Positions 1-8,204 of a stretch of DNA of 64,000 nucleotides are shown piece by piece. Each line of letters begins with the position of its first letter. The stretch's first letter is position 1. Source of the DNA: Streptomyces cucumeris (lineage in GTDB: Bacteria > Actinomycetota > Actinomycetes > Streptomycetales > Streptomycetaceae); assembly GCF_024295805.1 (NCBI RefSeq), contig NZ_JANCLX010000001.1, positions 475,856-539,855 of the forward strand. The letters run 5' to 3'. Made by a program: the position numbers and the translations under genes. The notes beneath the pieces were generated by a model. That model was not told the origin of the DNA. It worked only from the letters and a program-made list of their open reading frames with translations, and made no database searches.

Positions 1-108
1 GGGCCCCCGGGGTTTGGGGGCCGCGCGGGGGTGGGGCCCCCCCCCCCCGGGGGGGGCCCCGGGGGGGGGGGGGGGGCCCCCCACGCCGTTGTTCTTGGTA
101 CCTGCTGC
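1..108. other. G/C homopolymer edge sequence, no gene
   Basis: The first ~85 bases are runs of G and C with almost no A/T, unlike the rest of the window, where G and C alternate with codon structure. I see no coding signal. It lies just downstream of the pssA stop, so it may be a strong GC hairpin that was sequenced poorly, or low-quality contig-edge sequence. Confidence 0.6.
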
Positions 109-975
109 CTAGGGGATCTCCGCCGTACGGGCCTCGCGGCGGTTGTCGCGGAAGGCGTTCACCCGGCGGGCGGTGGCGAAGAGCGGGATCACCGCGCCCA
201 TGACCACCTGGAGGGCACAGGCCGACTGGAGCAGCAGCTCGCCGCCGGGGGCCTCGAAGGCCCAGGCCGCCAGGAGGCCCATGCTGGTGACGATCCAGCC
301 GAGCATGGCCACCGCGAGGCGTCCGCGCGGCTTGGGGTACTCCACCCGGCTCACCATCAGCCAGGCGACACCGATGATCGCCAGCAGGGTCGGCACGAAC
401 GGCAGGCCCAGCAGGACCACCGAGACGACCGTCAGCGCGCCGAACGGGCTCGGCATGCCCTGGAAGACGCCGTCACGCAGCGTCACACAGGAGAATCTCG
501 CAAGCCGCAGCACCACCGCCAGCAGCACCACGATGGCGGCCACCGCCGACACCCGCTGATGGACGCCGTCGGCGACGATGCCCCAGACCGCCACGAAGTA
601 CGCCGGGGCCAGACCGAAGCTGATCAGGTCCGAGAGGTTGTCCAGCTCGGCACCCATCGCCGAGCTGCGCAGCTTCCGCGCGACGAGCCCGTCGAAGAGG
701 TCGAACACGGACGCCAGCAGCATCAGCATCACGGCCGACGCGGCGCTGTGCCGCGTCATACCGCCGTCCTCGCTGCCCGTGAGGTGCGGGATGAGGACGC
801 CGGTGGTGGTGAAGTACACGGCCAGGAAGCCGCATGTGGCGTTGCCGAGGGTGAGGGTGTCGGCTATCGACAGTCGCGTCGACAGCGGCATGTCATCCGT
901 CTCGTCGACGTCGTCCACGTCCATCTCGGCTTCCGGCACCCAGGAAGCCTGCGCGTCGGGATCAATCACGGTCAA
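109..975 (-). CDS. pssA: CDP-diacylglycerol--serine O-phosphatidyltransferase
   Basis: This 288-residue integral membrane enzyme transfers a phosphatidyl group from CDP-diacylglycerol to L-serine, giving phosphatidylserine. The CDP-alcohol phosphotransferase signature is complete: D92, D95, G96, A99, R100, G108, D112 and D116 fit the D-G-x2-A-R-x-G-x3-D-x3-D pattern. The first ~35 residues are acidic and soluble. Several hydrophobic segments follow, as usual for the family. The start overlaps the end of psd by 14 nt, so the two are translationally coupled and run as psd then pssA. The product of this enzyme is the substrate of Psd. The assignment is secure from motif, length and partner gene. 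Confidence 0.95.
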   Translation of the reverse strand: MTVIDPDAQASWVPEAEMDVDDVDETDDMPLSTRLSIADTLTLGNATCGFLAVYFTTTGVLIPHLTGSEDGGMTRHSAASAVMLMLLASVFDLFDGLVARKLRSSAMGAELDNLSDLISFGLAPAYFVAVWGIVADGVHQRVSAVAAIVVLLAVVLRLARFSCVTLRDGVFQGMPSPFGALTVVSVVLLGLPFVPTLLAIIGVAWLMVSRVEYPKPRGRLAVAMLGWIVTSMGLLAAWAFEAPGGELLLQSACALQVVMGAVIPLFATARRVNAFRDNRREARTAEIP

Positions 976-1609
976 GTCGAGTCACCCCCGCGGTGGTGGC
1001 CTGACCGACCTCGACCGCGACGTCGACACCTTCGGGGAGGTAGATGTCCACGCGCGAGCCGAAGCGGATGAGGCCGATACGCTCACCCTGTTCGACCTTG
1101 GTGCCCTGGGGCACGTAGGGGACGATGCGCCGGGCGACGGCTCCGGCGATCTGGATCATCTCGATGTCTCCGAGCTCGGTGTCGAAGTGCCACACCACGC
1201 GCTCGTTGTTCTCGCTCTCCTTGTTGAAGGCGGGAACGAAGCCACCGGGGATGTGCTCGACCGAGGTCACCGTGCCGGCGAGCGGGGCGCGGTTGACGTG
1301 GACATTGAGCGGGCTCATGAAGATCGCGACGCGGGTGCGTCCGTCCTTCCAGGGCATGATGCTCTGCACCACGCCGTCGGCGGGGGAGATGACCCGGCCC
1401 TGGGTGATCTCTCTCTCCGGGTCGCGGAAGAACCACAGCATGCCCGCGGCGAGTGCGGTGGCGGGCACGGCAGCCGCCGCCCAGCGACCGGAACGACGGG
1501 CACGGGTGAGACTGACCGCCGCGGTGGCGACGGTCGGGAGGAGCCACGGCGACGCTCCGCGCGCGAGGCGGACGCGACCGCGTTGTGCAGAGGAATGGCT
1601 GTGGGGCAT
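962..1609 (-). CDS. psd: phosphatidylserine decarboxylase (short, pyruvoyl type)
   Basis: The 215-residue proenzyme converts phosphatidylserine to phosphatidylethanolamine. An internal Gly-Ser pair (G184-S185, within RFGSRVDIY) is where members of this family self-cleave to form the pyruvoyl group, leaving a ~31-residue alpha chain. The N-terminus carries one or two hydrophobic segments. I chose the ATG at 1609 because GAAGG lies 8 nt upstream. The open frame continues upstream to 1765, but that part is low-complexity and lacks family similarity. The gene is coupled to pssA downstream and separated from the ethylmalonyl-CoA operon by a hairpin at 1701-1737. Confidence 0.93.
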   Translation of the reverse strand: MPHSHSSAQRGRVRLARGASPWLLPTVATAAVSLTRARRSGRWAAAAVPATALAAGMLWFFRDPEREITQGRVISPADGVVQSIMPWKDGRTRVAIFMSPLNVHVNRAPLAGTVTSVEHIPGGFVPAFNKESENNERVVWHFDTELGDIEMIQIAGAVARRIVPYVPQGTKVEQGERIGLIRFGSRVDIYLPEGVDVAVEVGQATTAGVTRLDRD

Positions 1610-1700
1610 GGATGACCTTCGTGGCGGAGGATGCCGCGACGCGAGACTGGGGACGGCGGCTTTCCGGGGATGGTATCGGTTGCGAGCGGTAACTGGGCAA

Positions 1701-1737
1701 GCGCCAGGGCCTGTCGGTGGCCGAAGACCCCTGGCGC
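1701..1737 (-). terminator. stem-loop terminator of the ethylmalonyl-CoA operon
   Basis: Arms 1701-1709 and 1729-1737 (GCGCCAGGG / CCCTGGCGC) are perfectly complementary. The loop contains a smaller GGCC/GGCC pairing. It sits between the acyl-CoA dehydrogenase stop (1780) and the psd start (1609). There is no U-tract, as is common in Streptomyces. Confidence 0.7.
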
Positions 1738-1779
1738 GGTGTGACCTTCTTCTCTCGGATACCACCCCAAAAGGGACGT

Positions 1780-2985
1780 TCAGCCTTGGGTTCGGTATTC
1801 CTCCAGCAGTCGTCGTCCAATAATCATTTTCTGAATCTCAGCGGTGCCTTCGCCGATGAGAAGCATCGGTGCCTCGCGGTAGAGGCGCTCGATCTCGTAT
1901 TCCTTGGAGAAGCCGTAGCCGCCGTGGATGCGGAAGGCGTCCTCCACGACCTCTTTGCAGTACTCGGACGCCAGGTACTTCGCCATTCCCGCTTCGAGGT
2001 CGTTGCGTGCGCCCGCGTCCTTCTTGCGGGCCGCATTGACCATCATCGCATGGGCCGCCTCGACCTTTGTTCCCATTTCAGCCAGTTTGAACTGGATGGC
2101 CTGGTGCTGAGCGATGGCTTTACCGAACGTGTGCCGTTCCTGTGCGTACGCAACGCCCAGCTCGAACGCGCGTTGTGCGACGCCACAGCCACGGGCGGCC
2201 ACATTGACCCGGCCGACCTCGACTCCGTCCATCATTTGGTAAAAACCGCGATGGGGGGCGCCGCCGAGGACCCGATCGGCCGGAATGCGCAGTCCGTCCA
2301 TGATCAGTTCGGTGGTGTCGACACCCTTGTAGCCCATCTTCTCGATCTTGCCGGGGATGGTCAGGCCCGGCCGGACCTCACCGAAGCCCGGCTCCTTCTC
2401 GATCAGGAAGGTGGTCATCGACTTATGCGGGGCGGCACCCTCCACGGCCCCCTCGGGGGTCCGGCACAACACCGCCACGAGTGTGGAGCTGCCGCCGTTG
2501 GTCAGCCACATCTTCTGGCCGTTGAGGACGTAGTCGTCGCCGTCCCGCACCGCCTTGCTGGTGATGGCGGACACATCCGAGCCGAGACCCGGCTCCGACA
2601 TCGAGAAGGCGCCCCGGATCTCGCCCAGCGCCATCTTGGGCAGGAAGTAGTCCTTCTGCTCCTGGGTGCCGTGCTGCTTGATCATGTAGGCCACGATGAA
2701 GTGGGTGTTGATGATGCCGGAGACGCTCATCCAGCCGCGCGCGATCTCCTCCACGCACAGTGCGTAGGTGAGCAGTGACTCACCCAGACCGCCGTATTCC
2801 TCCGGGATCATCAGCCCGAAGATGCCGAGTTCCTTCAGGCCCTCGACGATCGCGGTCGGGTATTCGTCGCGGTGCTCCAGCTCGGTGGCGACCGGCAGGA
2901 TCTCCTTGTCGACAAAATTCCTGACCGTGGAGAGGATCTCCCGCTGGATGTCGGTCAGGCCCTCGGTCTGCGCGAGACGGCTCAT
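1780..2985 (-). CDS. acyl-CoA dehydrogenase, probable methylsuccinyl-CoA dehydrogenase
   Basis: This 401-residue flavoprotein has the complete acyl-CoA dehydrogenase fold: an N-terminal helical domain, a central beta domain with the FAD-binding TNGG region, and a C-terminal helical domain ending in IGEGTAEIQ, where E379 is in the position of the catalytic base. It is the last gene of the ccr operon, starting 1 nt after the hydratase stop. By context it should oxidise (2S)-methylsuccinyl-CoA to mesaconyl-CoA. Methylsuccinyl-CoA dehydrogenases from alphaproteobacteria are, as I recall, markedly longer (about 550 residues), whereas this protein has ordinary ACAD length. The substrate is therefore inferred from position; isovaleryl- or isobutyryl-CoA remain possible. 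Confidence 0.85.
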   Translation of the reverse strand: MSRLAQTEGLTDIQREILSTVRNFVDKEILPVATELEHRDEYPTAIVEGLKELGIFGLMIPEEYGGLGESLLTYALCVEEIARGWMSVSGIINTHFIVAYMIKQHGTQEQKDYFLPKMALGEIRGAFSMSEPGLGSDVSAITSKAVRDGDDYVLNGQKMWLTNGGSSTLVAVLCRTPEGAVEGAAPHKSMTTFLIEKEPGFGEVRPGLTIPGKIEKMGYKGVDTTELIMDGLRIPADRVLGGAPHRGFYQMMDGVEVGRVNVAARGCGVAQRAFELGVAYAQERHTFGKAIAQHQAIQFKLAEMGTKVEAAHAMMVNAARKKDAGARNDLEAGMAKYLASEYCKEVVEDAFRIHGGYGFSKEYEIERLYREAPMLLIGEGTAEIQKMIIGRRLLEEYRTQG

Positions 2986-2986
2986 G

Positions 2987-3493
2987 TCACTGCTCTCCCA
3001 GCTCCGGGCGGCCCGGCTGTTCGCCGCCGCGTTCCTTGATGTACGTGGCGGTGGGCACCATCACCTTGCGGCGGAAGACACAGACGAGCGTGCCGTCCTG
3101 CTTGTAGCCCTTGGTCTCCACGTACACGATGCCGCGGTCGTTCTTGGACTTCGACGGTGTCTTGTCCAGGACGGTGGTCTCGCCGTAGAGGGTGTCGCCG
3201 TGGAAGGTCGGCGCCACATGCCGCAGCGACTCGATCTCCAGGTTGGCGATGGCCTTCCCGGAGACGTCCGGCACCGACATGCCCAGCAGCAGGGAGTAGA
3301 TGTAGTTGCCGACCACGACGTTCTTGCCGAAGTCGGTCGTCTTCTCCGCGTAGTTGCTGTCCATGTGCAGCGGGTGATGGTTCATGGTGAGCAGACAGAA
3401 GAGGTGGTCGTCGTACTCGGTGACCGTCTTCCCGGGCCAGTGCTTGTAGACCGCCCCGACCTCGAACTCCTCGTAGGTGCGTCCGAACTGCAT
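2987..3493 (-). CDS. MaoC-family hydratase, probable mesaconyl-CoA hydratase
   Basis: The 168-residue single hot-dog domain carries the hydratase-2 type motif NHHPLHMD (residues 38-45), which holds the catalytic Asp/His pair of MaoC dehydratases. In the ethylmalonyl-CoA pathway this step hydrates mesaconyl-CoA to beta-methylmalyl-CoA. The ATG at 3493 follows GGAGG by about 10 nt and lies 5 nt after the CoA-lyase stop. A longer open frame upstream is a shadow of the lyase gene. Family assignment is firm; substrate comes from operon context. Confidence 0.88.
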   Translation of the reverse strand: MQFGRTYEEFEVGAVYKHWPGKTVTEYDDHLFCLLTMNHHPLHMDSNYAEKTTDFGKNVVVGNYIYSLLLGMSVPDVSGKAIANLEIESLRHVAPTFHGDTLYGETTVLDKTPSKSKNDRGIVYVETKGYKQDGTLVCVFRRKVMVPTATYIKERGGEQPGRPELGEQ

Positions 3494-3498
3494 CGCGC

Positions 3499-4476
3499 TC
3501 AGGCCTCCGGGATCTCGAACTTCGACGTGCGCTGCATTCCGGCGGCGCGGCCCTTGCCGGAGACGACCAGGGCCATCTTGCGGCTGGCCTCGTCGATCAT
3601 CTCGTCGCCGAGCATCGCCGAGCCCTTCTTGCCGCCCGCCTCGGACGTGTAGTAGTCGTACGCGTCCAGGATCAGCTCGGCGTGGTCGTAGTCCTCCTGG
3701 GAGGGCGAGAAGATCTCGTTGGACGCCTCCACCTGGCCGGGGTGCAGCACCCACTTGCCGTCGAAGCCCAGCGCCGCGGCGCGCTGCGCGACCGCGCGGT
3801 AGCCCTCGACATTGCGGATCTGGAGGTAGGGGCCGTCGATCGCCTGGAGGTTGTTGGCGCGGGCGGCCATCAGGATCTTCATCAGGATGTAGTGGTAGGC
3901 ATCCGCCGGGTAGCCGGGCGGCTGCTCGCCCACGACCAGCGACTTCATATTGATGGACGCCATGAAGTCGGCCGGGCCGAAGATGATGGTCTCCACCCGC
4001 GGCGACGCCTGCGCGATGGCGTTGACGTTGTTCAGGCCCTGCGCGTTCTCGATCTGCGCCTCGATGCCGATCCGGCCGACCTCGAAGCCCATGGTCTTCT
4101 CGATCTGGGTCAGCAGCAGGTCCAGCGCCACCACCTGCTGGGCGTCCTGCACCTTCGGCAGCATGATGCAGTCGAGGTTCGGGCCCGCGCCCTCGACGAC
4201 GGTCACGACATCGCGGTAGGTCCACTCGGTCGTCCAGTCGTTGACCCGCACCACCCGGGTCTTGCCGGTCCAGTCGCCCTCGTTGAGGAACTTCACGATG
4301 GTGTGCCGCGCCTCGGGCTTGGCCAGCGGGGCACAGGCGTCCTCCAGGTCCAGGAAGACCTGGTCGGCCGGGAGCCCCTGCGCCTTCTCCAGGAAGCGGG
4401 GATTGCTGCCCGGCACGGCCAGGCAGGAGCGGCGCGGACGCAGCCGGTTGGGCGCGGTGCCCTCGGGGGCGGTCAT
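3499..4476 (-). CDS. HpcH/HpaI-CitE family CoA ester lyase (beta-methylmalyl/malyl-CoA lyase)
   Basis: This 325-residue TIM-barrel lyase starts with RRSCLAVPGSNPRFLEKA and contains VFLDLEDACAP, the Mg-binding acidic region of CitE-like enzymes. The expected reaction is cleavage of beta-methylmalyl-CoA to glyoxylate and propionyl-CoA, and possibly malyl-CoA to glyoxylate and acetyl-CoA. Its ATG overlaps the mutase stop as ATGA (4476-4473), so translation is coupled. The position between the mutase and the hydratase fits the ethylmalonyl-CoA pathway better than citrate lyase, since no CitF or CitD partner is present. Confidence 0.9.
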   Translation of the reverse strand: MTAPEGTAPNRLRPRRSCLAVPGSNPRFLEKAQGLPADQVFLDLEDACAPLAKPEARHTIVKFLNEGDWTGKTRVVRVNDWTTEWTYRDVVTVVEGAGPNLDCIMLPKVQDAQQVVALDLLLTQIEKTMGFEVGRIGIEAQIENAQGLNNVNAIAQASPRVETIIFGPADFMASINMKSLVVGEQPPGYPADAYHYILMKILMAARANNLQAIDGPYLQIRNVEGYRAVAQRAAALGFDGKWVLHPGQVEASNEIFSPSQEDYDHAELILDAYDYYTSEAGGKKGSAMLGDEMIDEASRKMALVVSGKGRAAGMQRTSKFEIPEA

Positions 4477-6500
4477 ACGGGAACCTCCAGAGCGGGAAGC
4501 GTGTTCGCGGTACGGATCTCATCGACGATACGACCGATGATCTCCGTGATACCGAAGTCCTTGGGGGTGAAAACGGCGGCGACACCCGCCGAGCGCAGTG
4601 CCGCGGCGTCCGCGGCCGGGATGATGCCGCCGACGATGACGGGAATGTCCTGGGCGCCCGCGGCCCGCAGCCGCTCCAGGACGTCCGGCACCAGCTCGGC
4701 GTGCGAACCGGAGAGGATCGACAGACCCACGCAGTGCACGTCCTCGGCGACCGCCGCCGAGACGATCTGCTCCGGGGTCAGCCTGATCCCCTGGTAGACC
4801 ACCTCGAACCCGGCGTCCCGGGCCCGTACCGCGATCTGCTCGGCACCGTTGCTGTGGCCGTCCAGACCGGGTTTGCCGACCAGCAGCCGCAGCCGTCCGC
4901 CGCCCAGCTCCGCCGCGGTCTTCTCGACCTTCTCGCGGACGGAGGCGAGCAGGGAGCCCGCCTCCGCCGCGACCGCGAGCGGCGCGCCCCCCACCCCCGT
5001 GGGGGCGCGGAACTCGCCGAACACATCGCGCAGCGCCCAGGACCATTCGCCCGTGGTGACGCCCGCGCGGGCGCATTCGAGGGTGGCCGTCATCAGGTTC
5101 TCGGTGCCCGCGGCCGCCTTCCGCAAGCGCGAGAGGGCCTCTTCGGCCCGGGCGGTGTCCCGCTGTTCGCGCCAGTGGTGCAGGGCCGAGACCACCCGCG
5201 CCTCATTGGCCGGGTCCACCGTCATGATGGCGGTGTCCAGGTCCGCGGTGAGCGGGTTGGGCTCGGTGCCCTCGTAGCAGTTGACGCCGATGATCTTCTC
5301 CTGGCCGGCCTCGATGCGCGCCCGGCGCTCCGCATGCGAGGCGACGAGCTGCGCCTTGAGGTAGCCGGACTCCACGGCGGACATCGCCCCGCCCATCCCC
5401 TGGATCCGCTCGATCTCGGCCTCGGTCTCCTCGACCAGCGCGGCGACCTTGGCCTCGATCACATGGGAACCGGCGAAGATGTCCTCGTACTCCAGCAGAT
5501 CGCTCTCATGGGCGAGCACCTGCTGGATCCGCAGCGACCACTGCTGGTCCCACGGGCGGGGCAGCCCCAGGGCCTCGTTCCAGGCCGGGAGCTGCACCGC
5601 GCGGGCGCGGGCGTCCTTGGAGAGGGTCACGGCCAGCATCTCCAGCACGATGCGCTGGACGTTGTTCTCCGGCTGCGCCTCGGTCAGTCCGAGCGAGTTG
5701 ACCTGGACGCCGTAGCGGAACCGGCGCTGCTTGGGGTTCTTGATCCCGTACCGCTCACGGGTGATGCGGTCCCAGATGCGGCCGAAGGCGCGCATCTTGC
5801 ACATCTCCTCGATGAACCGGACGCCCGCGTTCACGAAGAAGGAGATCCGGGCGACCACATCGCCCTTGCGGTCCTCGGGCACCTGTCCGGAGTCGAACAC
5901 CGCGTCCAGTACCGCGATCGCCGTCGACATCGCGTACGCGATCTCCTGGACCGGGGTGGCCCCCGCCTCCTGGAGGTGGTAGCTGCAGATGTTGATCGGG
6001 TTCCACTTGGGGATGTGGTTGACCGTGTACGCGATCATGTCGGTGGTCAGCCGCAGGCTCGGCCCCGGCGGGAAGACATGCGTCCCGCGGGACAGGTACT
6101 CCTTGACGATGTCGTTCTGGGTCGTCCCCTGGAGCTTGGAGAGCGCTTCTCCCTCGATGCCCTGTTCCTCCGCGACCACCTGATACAGCGCCAGCAGCCA
6201 CATCGCCGTCGCGTTGATGGTCATCGAGGTGTTCATCTGCTCCAGCGGGATGTCCTGGAACAGCCGCCGCATGTCCCCCAGATGGGAGACGGGAACCCCG
6301 ACCCGGCCCACCTCGCCACGGGCGAGGATGTGGTCGGGGTCGTAGCCGGTCTGGGTCGGCAGGTCGAAGGCGACCGAGAGACCGGTCTGGCCCTTGGCCA
6401 GATTACGCCGGTACAGCTCGTTCGACGCCTCGGCCGTGGAGTGACCGGCATACGTCCTCATCAGCCACGGGCGGTCCCGTTCGCGAGGTGAGCCGCTCAT
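4473..6500 (-). CDS. meaA: ethylmalonyl-CoA mutase (MeaA), B12-dependent
   Basis: The 675-residue product has an N-terminal acyl-CoA mutase TIM barrel (GLSVAFDLPTQTGYDPDH near residue 50) and a C-terminal cobalamin domain with the DxHxxG motif at D547-H549-G552 plus a later GG turn. It rearranges (2R)-ethylmalonyl-CoA to (2S)-methylsuccinyl-CoA. I placed the start at 6500, where ATG overlaps the ccr stop as TGATG; the frame upstream of that lies inside ccr and is not coding. Barrel and B12 domain are in one chain, as in MeaA, unlike two-subunit isobutyryl-CoA mutases. Coupling to ccr makes the assignment strong. Confidence 0.95.
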   Translation of the reverse strand: MSGSPRERDRPWLMRTYAGHSTAEASNELYRRNLAKGQTGLSVAFDLPTQTGYDPDHILARGEVGRVGVPVSHLGDMRRLFQDIPLEQMNTSMTINATAMWLLALYQVVAEEQGIEGEALSKLQGTTQNDIVKEYLSRGTHVFPPGPSLRLTTDMIAYTVNHIPKWNPINICSYHLQEAGATPVQEIAYAMSTAIAVLDAVFDSGQVPEDRKGDVVARISFFVNAGVRFIEEMCKMRAFGRIWDRITRERYGIKNPKQRRFRYGVQVNSLGLTEAQPENNVQRIVLEMLAVTLSKDARARAVQLPAWNEALGLPRPWDQQWSLRIQQVLAHESDLLEYEDIFAGSHVIEAKVAALVEETEAEIERIQGMGGAMSAVESGYLKAQLVASHAERRARIEAGQEKIIGVNCYEGTEPNPLTADLDTAIMTVDPANEARVVSALHHWREQRDTARAEEALSRLRKAAAGTENLMTATLECARAGVTTGEWSWALRDVFGEFRAPTGVGGAPLAVAAEAGSLLASVREKVEKTAAELGGGRLRLLVGKPGLDGHSNGAEQIAVRARDAGFEVVYQGIRLTPEQIVSAAVAEDVHCVGLSILSGSHAELVPDVLERLRAAGAQDIPVIVGGIIPAADAAALRSAGVAAVFTPKDFGITEIIGRIVDEIRTANTLPALEVPV

Positions 6501-7837
6501 CAGATGTTCCGGAAGCGGTTGATGGCGTCGATGTGCTTGGCGCGCATCTCCGGGTTGCGCACGCCCATGCCCTCCTCGGGTGCGAGGGCGAGCACGCCGA
6601 CCTTGCCCTGGTGGAGGTTGCGGTGCACGTCGTACGCGGCCTGGCCGGTCTCGTCGAGCCGGTAGGTCTTGGACAGGGTGGGGTGGATCTTGCCCTTGGC
6701 GATCAGCCGGTTGGCCTCCCACGCCTCGCGGTAGTTGGCGAAGTGCGAGCCGACGATGCGCTTCAGCGACATCCACAGGTAGCGGTTGTCGTACTCGTGC
6801 ATATAGCCCGAGGTGGAGGCGCAGGTGGTGATGGTGCCGCCCTTGCGGGTGACGAAGACACTGGCGCCGAAGGTCTCACGGCCCGGGTGCTCGAAGACGA
6901 TGTCGATGTCCTCGCCACCGGTGAACTCGCGGATGCGCTTGCCGAACCGCTTCCATTCGCGCGGGTCCTGGGTGCGCTCGTCCTTCCAGAACTTGTAGTC
7001 CTCGGCGTTGCGGTCGATGATCGCCTCGGCGCCCATCTTCCGGCAGATCTCCGCCTTCTGCGGCGAGGAGACGACACAGATCGGGTTGGCGCCACCGGCC
7101 AGCGCGAACTGCGTGGCGTAGGAGCCGAGTCCACCGCTGGCGCCCCAGATCAGGACGTTGTCGCCCTGCTTCATCCCGGCGCCGTTGCGGGAGACGAGCT
7201 GCCGGTAGGCGGTGGAGTTGACCAGGCCGGGGGCGGCCGCCTCCTCCCAGCTCAGGTGTCCGGGCTTGGGCATCAGCTGGTTGGACTTGACCAGGGCGAT
7301 CTCGGCGAGACCGCCGAAGTTGGTCTCGAAGCCCCAGATGCGCTGCTCGGGGTCGAGCATGGTGTCGCCATGGCCGTCGGCGCTCTCCAGCTCCACCGAC
7401 AGACAGTGGGCCACGACCTCGTCGCCCGGATTCCAGGCATTGACCCCGGGACCGGTGCGCAGCACCACACCCGCGAGGTCGGAGCCGATCACGTGGTACG
7501 GCAGGTCATGCCGCTTGGCGAGGGGGGAGAGCTTGCCGTACCGCTCCAGGAAGCTGAAGGTCGAGACCGGCTCGAAGATGGAGGTCCACACCGAGTTGTA
7601 GTTGACCGAGCTGGCCATCACGGCGACGAGGGCCTCACCGGGGCCGAGTTCCGGCACCGGCACCTCGTCCACGTGGATCGACTTGCGGGGGTCCTTCTCC
7701 TTGGTGGTGAGGCCGGCGAACATATCGGCCTCGTCCTTGCGCACGGTCACCGCGCGGTACGACTCGGGGATGCGCAGTGCGGCGAAGTCCTCGGGTGCTG
7801 TGTCCGACGCCAGGATCGCGTCAAGTATCTCGTTCAT
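6500..7837 (-). CDS. ccr: crotonyl-CoA carboxylase/reductase
   Basis: This 445-residue member of the medium-chain dehydrogenase superfamily carboxylates and reduces crotonyl-CoA with NADPH and CO2, giving (2S)-ethylmalonyl-CoA. It is the key enzyme of the pathway and a source of the C4 polyketide extender unit. The Rossmann motif reads WGASGGLGSYATQFA. The long N-terminal part, with ADMFAGLTTKEKDPRKSIH, is typical of Ccr rather than ordinary quinone reductases. It is the first gene of the five-gene operon, with a 367-bp leader/promoter region upstream that contains a conspicuous palindromic structure. Confidence 0.96.
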   Translation of the reverse strand: MNEILDAILASDTAPEDFAALRIPESYRAVTVRKDEADMFAGLTTKEKDPRKSIHVDEVPVPELGPGEALVAVMASSVNYNSVWTSIFEPVSTFSFLERYGKLSPLAKRHDLPYHVIGSDLAGVVLRTGPGVNAWNPGDEVVAHCLSVELESADGHGDTMLDPEQRIWGFETNFGGLAEIALVKSNQLMPKPGHLSWEEAAAPGLVNSTAYRQLVSRNGAGMKQGDNVLIWGASGGLGSYATQFALAGGANPICVVSSPQKAEICRKMGAEAIIDRNAEDYKFWKDERTQDPREWKRFGKRIREFTGGEDIDIVFEHPGRETFGASVFVTRKGGTITTCASTSGYMHEYDNRYLWMSLKRIVGSHFANYREAWEANRLIAKGKIHPTLSKTYRLDETGQAAYDVHRNLHQGKVGVLALAPEEGMGVRNPEMRAKHIDAINRFRNI

Positions 7838-7980
7838 CGGTGCCTCCGGCGAAGCGTCGCATGGGGACGCTTGAGGGAACGCTGGGCTCGTGACGGGTGA
7901 TGCTGCTGCTGTGCCGTCGGTTCGGCGGAGGTGCTGCTCGATGGGCGCGGGTAGCGCCGGGAACGCCTGGTGACGCAGGC

Positions 7981-8058
7981 GGTGTCCGGACGCGCAAAGC
8001 GTTTTGCGGGGACAGCCGGCGCGCGGGGTGTTTTCAGCGCGCCGGCCGTCCGGACACC
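7981..8058 (-). promoter_or_regulatory. nested inverted repeats upstream of ccr (three-way junction shape)
   Basis: Outer arms 7981-7992 and 8047-8058 are a perfect 12-bp inverted repeat, and each contains the palindrome GTCCGGAC. Between them lie two further perfect stems: 7993-7998 with 8003-8008, and 8015-8024 with 8037-8046. The array lies 144-221 nt before the ccr start. It could be a folded 5' leader or a pair of operator sites. The rest of the gap 7838-8204 shows no gene. Confidence 0.6.
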
Positions 8059-8147
8059 TTCACCGTATGGCACGCTGTGCCACCCCGCAAGACACTGCGT
8101 GCCAACAATTTCTCTCAGTTGTCATACGGCGTGCACGCATGAGCAAG

Positions 8148-8175
8148 AACGGCCGCCCCGGATGGGGCGGCCGTT
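8148..8175 (-). terminator. stem-loop terminator after the TetR gene
   Basis: A perfect 12-bp stem (8148-8159 with 8164-8175, AACGGCCGCCCC / GGGGCGGCCGTT) with a GGAT tetraloop lies 30 nt beyond the TetR stop and insulates the ccr promoter region. Confidence 0.85.
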
Positions 8176-8204
8176 GCCGATGGTGTTCGGTTATGTGCGA
8201 TCGG

